Part shown: positions 58,365 through 64,000 of the stretch, piece after piece
How the letters are laid out: each line of letters begins with the position of its first letter
How positions within the stretch are numbered: the first letter of the stretch is position 1
Assembly: GCA_026874595.1 (NCBI GenBank)
Contig: CM049306.1
Location: 5,718,019 to 5,782,018, forward strand
Direction: 5' to 3'
Length of the DNA stretch: 64,000 nucleotides
Source: Sipunculus nudus
Lineage: Eukaryota; Annelida; Sipuncula; Golfingiida; Sipunculidae
The notes under the pieces: generated by a model
Databases searched by the model: none
The model's input: the letters and a program-made list of their open reading frames with translations, nothing else
Told to the model about the DNA's origin: nothing
Translations under genes and position numbers: made by a program

Positions 58365-61300
58365 TCTCTGATACCAGATTAACGTTCCAATCATTAAACA
58401 GTTCAGAGGCGTGGATCACAAAATACAGGAGTTCTTACATACGAGTCATAAAATGAGTTTTATGATTACCAATGCCTTATGCGTTGTATAAATGCTGTTA
58501 ACGTGCTTGGATGAACAACCTATTTTTTCTCGGCAAATACTGTGTAAATGCAGTTTATTTACATCAGTTACAAAGAGACTAGTGAACAATAGACTGGCCA
58601 GCTAGCTCAAAGCATATGTGTTGACTGCTAGAACAGGATATATCATAAAATGCATTTCATTTCACAGAGATCTACCCAATTTCTGTACCGATATGTTTTG
58701 ATCAAATGTAAACTGGTGTTGACTGGTTAAGTTTCATTAGGAAAATAAAACTCTGTGCAGAGTTGTCACTGTGTTCTCCAGCAGAACTTGTGTATGTGCA
58801 AATATGATTATCTTCTATCATTTCCAGGAATATCTTGTGGATAGAAACATGCTGTCTTTTTTGGATAAAAGGATTTGTATGATACAAAATGGAAGTAAAC
58901 TGTATATTTTTGTTTGTTAAAGAACCCTTTTATAATATAAATTGTCATTTTGATGTGCTGTGGTGATCCTTTTGCCATTACCACACGTGGAATATTGAAC
59001 TGTCAAGATCTTTAACAATTACTCTTTTAATTAGAGGGGCATTGGCTGAATGGTGATGCTTAAAGGTCAAAGGTTATGATATGTAAATGTTATCTTCTTA
59101 AACCTGCATTAATTGAACAAAACAAAGTGCATTTCTTATCAGCTGCTGGTATTTTATTTTGAGATTAATAAGGAACAAAAGATAACTAATGAAGCATATT
59201 TTGTGAAGAGCAGTCGCTGTGAACTTTAAAGATTAAGCTAACAGTCAGATTATCTGTGTGGAACTTTGTTATTTTCAGGTCATTTAAGTCATCGTAGGTA
59301 CAGTATTATTTCATACTCATGCACACAAGCACGGGTGCTTAAACATTTAGTGATGGGGTTCTTGGGCAACACTTGGGCAGAGCTGGTCATAATACCATCA
59401 GAGCCTGACCAGGCCATAAGATTTCCTCACTCCCTAAGTGTAAAGTCAGATTATCACAACATGTTGGACTGATGCTCTGTTCACTAATCAAGACAAGTGG
59501 CAAGTTGGTGGGTTTCTACTGGGACTTGGAGTACCTGGTACATTGGTCAGGTATTGGCAGAGACTGGGGTATATAACAGGTAAAGGTGGTAGCTTTCACT
59601 GTTGCACCCACCAACTCTGGACACATCTGTTCTGTTGTACATGACCTGCCTGTCTTGTTGTTAGGTCCGCACACTCTGTCAGTGTGTTCACATCACTATC
59701 TGGTTACAGACCAAAAGAGGATGTGTGGTGAATCAACGTCGTCTAAAGGTGCCTAGTGCACCACTAGTCATCATGCAGAATGTGACAGATCTGTAGCTGA
59801 TTGAGTCATACAGATAAAGCTTCATATATTTCAGGTGTTATTGTAGACTCTTGGACTGATGGAGAGCAGACAACAGTGATTATGTAAATGCTGTAAAAAA
59901 TCATGAATTTGTTTTTCTTTTTTTTTTTTGCATTAAGTTCATGATAAGATATTTGCAAGTACCTATAGATAAATCCAGTATTTGAGCTTGTGTCAAATTT
60001 TTGGTTTGTAAGTGGACTGAATGATAAATTTAAAAAATTGTTATTATAATATTTTTTAATGTGATGCCACATCACAGGAATATTACTTAGAACAGAAACA
60101 AGAAATCAGTACAGACCACAGAAATTTTGTGAATAAGCCACTGTAGTTCAGTTAAGCACTAAGGACTCTGGGTTTTCATCATATTTTTTTGTTCACCATT
60201 TCTTTTGTGTCATTTTTTATACCCCAACTCCCATCAGGACAGGGCTAAGATTTTTGCCTCATTGTGATAAATGCAATTTGTTGATTTTGAACTTCCATTT
60301 CTATAGAGATTCAAGAACAGCTCAGTAATATATACTGGCAAAAGCCTTATTGCAGCGGAAATTTTCACAAACCTAACTTTCACTGCAGAAAATTATGATC
60401 CCACCGAGTCTCATGTCAGTGTAGTGCAAATCATAACCACCAGATGTCTCTCTGCACACTGAACTCGCCTCTATCAATATCTGACCATCTCTTCAAGCTT
60501 ATAAAAGCTCAAAGCAAGAGAAATACATATCTGTTCAGAGGGCCATGCAGTTTCCTTTTAGACACATAAAAACCTCTCATTTTCACTGGATTATCTGAGG
60601 TCAAACATATTTGATATTTATTTTCCGCTCTAAAGATATCCATTTACCTAAAACAGACCCTCTCTATGGAAAATTGTTACAAACTTTGTAAAGATACAAC
60701 AAAAGCTCAGCAAGATATTACCTGTATTGTAAGTGTACAGTGCCAGGATCTATCTGAAATCTGAAACTAACCTGAAAAGGAAAGTCTTGTTATTAAACTG
60801 TGCTGTCTTGGATAATTGTACATTTATGTCAAAGCTAAGACCCATGTGTGCAAAATCTTTCAACTTCTTTCTATTTCAATTAGAATTACTTCCTCTAGAC
60901 TTTAAGTCAATTCAGATTTTTCAATTCCAGGTAAAAAATTATTATGGAACTGACCTTCCAAATCAGTTAAATTCTTAGAAAAATATTGATTGCTATTCTG
61001 TTGAAATACTTTTCAGTCGTTTCAAATTCAGTACACAATTGAAAAGAGTTGCAGGTTTATAAAAACAGGACACACCTAGTGAGTGTTCTGCTGTACAAAA
61101 TTTAGCTTGTGAGATTCAGCGAGATATTAGGTGCCCACATGGCCCCTATAACAACTGTAACAGGTCAGTGTTTGACTTTAAAACTGTATGGCTGCTACAA
61201 GAAAATAATAACTCCAAACGTAAGTGTAAAAGACAGTTGACATCACCATGACATCTTGGTTGTGAACAGAATGAATAGTACTCCAATCAATACTCATCAC

Positions 61301-64000
61301 TCTTCTGGACTGTGATCTACAGTTACTTTATTCGTTGCCAAGAGAGGACCTGGAATGAAGTCACAGACTACACCAACTCTGCTTGCTCACTGTTACAAAC
61401 TTCTTTAGATTAAATTAAATTAGAGAAAAAAAAGAATAACTTCTAATGTGTCATCTTTAAAAGAGTGAAACTTCAAACTTTTCTCGTTCAGTTCAGCTCA
61501 GTTCTTTTGGAACATCAATTCAAGTTCCTTTTCAGTTCATGTAATTTTCCCTTTTAATCCCAGTTCAGTTCAAAATCTGTTTGAGTTGACCCCAGGTGTG
61601 ACGTGTATAGTCTTCATCCACCTACCAGGAGGTGGCAGTAAGGATACAGACTTGAGCCATAATATATTTTTGTTAGTGTGACAGAGTTTCATTGTAGTAA
61701 AGACCACCGGAGGTGAATGTATTATTAAACCACAGTGACAGCTCACTTAGTTGTTTTCTAGTCTAATATTATGAATACAGTCCAGATGCTTGAAGCCTGA
61801 TCTCCCATAAAGATTACTTGCTACATAATAAAAGTACATATTAATTTTTTTTACTTTGTGGGGAATATTTTCAGTCTAAACACGGATAGTCTCATTTTTC
61901 TAAGTATAGGAGGAACATCAGTATAGGCCTGTATTATTTTAACACACTTTATGCACCTGCATTTCCAGAGTGTGTATTTGCAAATATTAAGGTTCAGAGA
62001 ATGATTTTGAAATATTAAATTATAGCTGATGTGTTGTTCTTGTCAGCCTGGAGAAAAATTAAAAAAAAATGAAAAGTAATACATAATGCTTTCCAGGAGA
62101 GAGTATTGTGAAGTCCTGGTTTTTTTTCTGTCCTGTTAAGTCATATATTTTTGTATTTGCCTCTGCTATAGTTACCTTTGTTAAGCTGACCTGAATAAAA
62201 TATTTTGTTTTGTGGTGCATAGAAACTTTATTGTAGTTGACTGATTGGATGTGGACAGGATAGTATCTGTGATATACAATAGATGATATATTATGCATTT
62301 TTTCAGGGTCATGTGACCTGACCAGGATAAAGTGGGCTTGGGTTTTATTTTCCAAACTGAAACAATATGTGACTGTTAAATAGGTATCCTATAAAATTAG
62401 TTGTTCAAATTATCCATACAACAGGAGTGTTTAATTTATATGAAAAATAAACATTGTGTGACACAGTGTTATCAGTAAATGATGTAGCAAACTTTCAGTG
62501 TAGTGGTGCTATAATGCAGTATTTATGTCATTTTTGTGATGGAATATAAGAAGTAGTGATCAGTATGGGACTTCCAAACTGTAAGTTTAAGGTTTAAGCA
62601 TTCCTAAGACCATATGGCCACATTTGATATGTATAAAGTGCTCTTTATTTCTAAATACCATTATATAAACAGGAAGAGGCAATATTGACAAACTGTTATT
62701 TGTTCAGTCATCCAACCTTTTATAATTATGATCATTCTCACATCTTAACCTTAAAATCCAGATTGGTCTCGTGATTCAGGCTCAGATTACTGTCTCAGAT
62801 GACACCGTCAGCAGAATAGGAATCTGTCCTTTGAAGAAAAACAAGCATCATTGCACACTGTCTTTTTCAGAACCAGGCATACTATGATTCTGTATTAAAT
62901 AAGCAATAGGAATATATGATATAGTCATGTTTACATATACAGTAATTTAGAACTCTCTTCAAATTGCCTTGGTGGTTGAGTCACTCTGACGGACATATAG
63001 AAGGACCAACAGAATTTAAAGAGTTGTTTCCAATTTTGGTATACATGATCATAAACTTTGTTTGTCTTGGCAGGAATTTTGTTAATGTATTCACTCCTTA
63101 CAGCTGGATATCCAATCCACCGCCTGTCTAGTATTCACTGCTTATAGCCAGTTATCCAATCCCATGCCTCCTCACAGCTGGTCATCCAATCATACTTCTT
63201 TCTGGTAAACCTCTTTCTGCTGGTCATCCAATCCCACTTCTATCTAGTGATAACCTTGACCTGGTCATTTCAGTCCATTATATTATATGCTGGGTGAGGT
63301 TTGTTGAAGTCTGGATTCTGGCAGGGACCAGGCTATAATGTCACTGCCAGTATAATGCCACAGTATGTTCTTGGGTGTGCGTGCAGGTGAACCTTGACCA
63401 GTACACTTGTATTTTTCTGCCTAATACCTTCAGAATGAAACTGTTTTAAACAATACAGATTGTAACATTAACTGTTTGTGTACTGTAGTAATACAATTTA
63501 GATTTTCTGAGCAAAGGTAATAATTATTAGGAATAAATAGAATTTTGGATGAATGCCATTATATCCTGACATGAAAATACCATTATTCCAAAGCGTAATT
63601 TAAATTTCTCTTCTACAAAGGCAATTTTCTCTGTCTTCTAATTTTGAGGTGGTGTTGTCCAAGGGCAGTGTCAGGAAGGGCAGAGGTGTCAAAACCTTAG
63701 ACTGCATTGACTAAAGTATTATTATATATAAAACAGACTTTTGCTTATGTACTTATACATTTAGTATTTCATCCACCTTGATATTCCTTGATTTTTATGG
63801 GATGGCTAAGGTGGACAACTTGTTAACTTCTTTTCTAAGGTTCAGGGCACCTGTGGGGTTAAATATAGGCAGTCAGGTACTCGTTTATTGAGATTTACCT
63901 GTGTATTTAATTAAGTCACCTGTTAATGACAGGTGTGATACTAAAGTTATGATCCATTGTGATCGATCAGTAACTGTGTACTTAGCGTCTATGTATCTCT
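58365..64000. other. 3' flank: possible 3' UTR, then intron or intergenic sequence
   Basis: No exon with convincing domain content was found. AATAAA at 58744-58749 could be a polyadenylation signal if the coding region ends at 58364. One weak candidate is 58828-58920, where an acceptor (CATTTCCAG) opens 30 codons in phase 0 before a stop. The rest is AT-rich and appears unique, without a tandem array, TIR pair or RNA gene that I can support. Confidence 0.45.

Noticed and set aside
58828-58920. Possible exon 14 after the zinc finger
   Set aside because: The acceptor CATTTCCAG and 30 in-phase codons exist, but there is no domain, composition is AT-like, and it depends on a weak donor at 58356. 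Kept only as a possibility.
1-64000. tRNA, rRNA, CRISPR, operons or riboswitches
   Set aside because: No cloverleaf-type A/B box pair, rRNA core or direct-repeat/unique-spacer pattern was recognised. All regular repeats have no unique spacers and are satellites.

Overview
The window looks like animal nuclear DNA, most likely from a bivalve mollusc. It is AT-rich and has no compact operons. Short coding blocks are bounded by clear AG/GT splice signals and separated by very large introns. The dispersed repeats (GTCY-type tetranucleotide runs, tandem cores, terminal hairpins) resemble the pearl/DINE-1-like elements known from bivalves. The organism call is an inference from repeat style and cannot be proved here.

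One plus-strand gene spans most of the window. I can join thirteen exons in one uninterrupted frame: 644-702, 1995-2025, 6525-6650, 15315-15360, 16612-16702, 17213-17263, 19450-19540, 27636-27831, 29152-29266, 33497-33586, 34473-34575, 35085-35257 and 58181-58355. They total 1347 nt (449 codons), and every junction phase agrees. In order they encode a lysine-rich N-terminal part (the start is upstream of the window), about three TPR motifs, a UBA-like helix bundle, an acidic linker, one RRM with RNP2 and RNP1, a Ser/Ala linker and one C-x7-C-x5-C-x3-H zinc finger. The TPR block resembles TTC31. The TPR+UBA+RRM+CCCH combination suggests an RNA-binding adaptor.

The most unusual feature is that tandem arrays in this gene sit on splice sites. 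A 40-copy array of a 101-bp unit starts exactly at the 5' splice site of exon 2 (2026-6063), and nearly every unit repeats the donor. A 40-copy array of a 94-bp unit ends inside the first RRM exon (29789-33549); every unit repeats the 3' splice site plus the first 53 nt of that exon, including the RNP2-coding bases. A six-copy array (about 58 bp) does the same for the second RRM exon (about 34160-34492). A two-copy version lies over the acceptor of the TPR/UBA exon (27601-27690). The decoy splice sites I traced lead to early stop codons.

Region by region: 1-6.5 kb holds N-terminal exons and the donor array. 7.0-15.2 kb is a nest of Helentron-like repeats with a CAGGG-type DNA transposon inside. 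15.3-19.5 kb holds TPR exons. 19.8-27.1 kb is a 49-bp satellite broken by two repeat insertions. 27.6-35.3 kb holds the UBA, linker and RRM exons. 35.3-58.2 kb is one 23-kb intron filled with terminal-inverted-repeat elements, four further tandem arrays and a 93-nt perfect-loop hairpin. 58.2 kb holds the zinc-finger exon. 58.4-64 kb has no exon I can support. No tRNA, rRNA, CRISPR or second protein gene was recognised.
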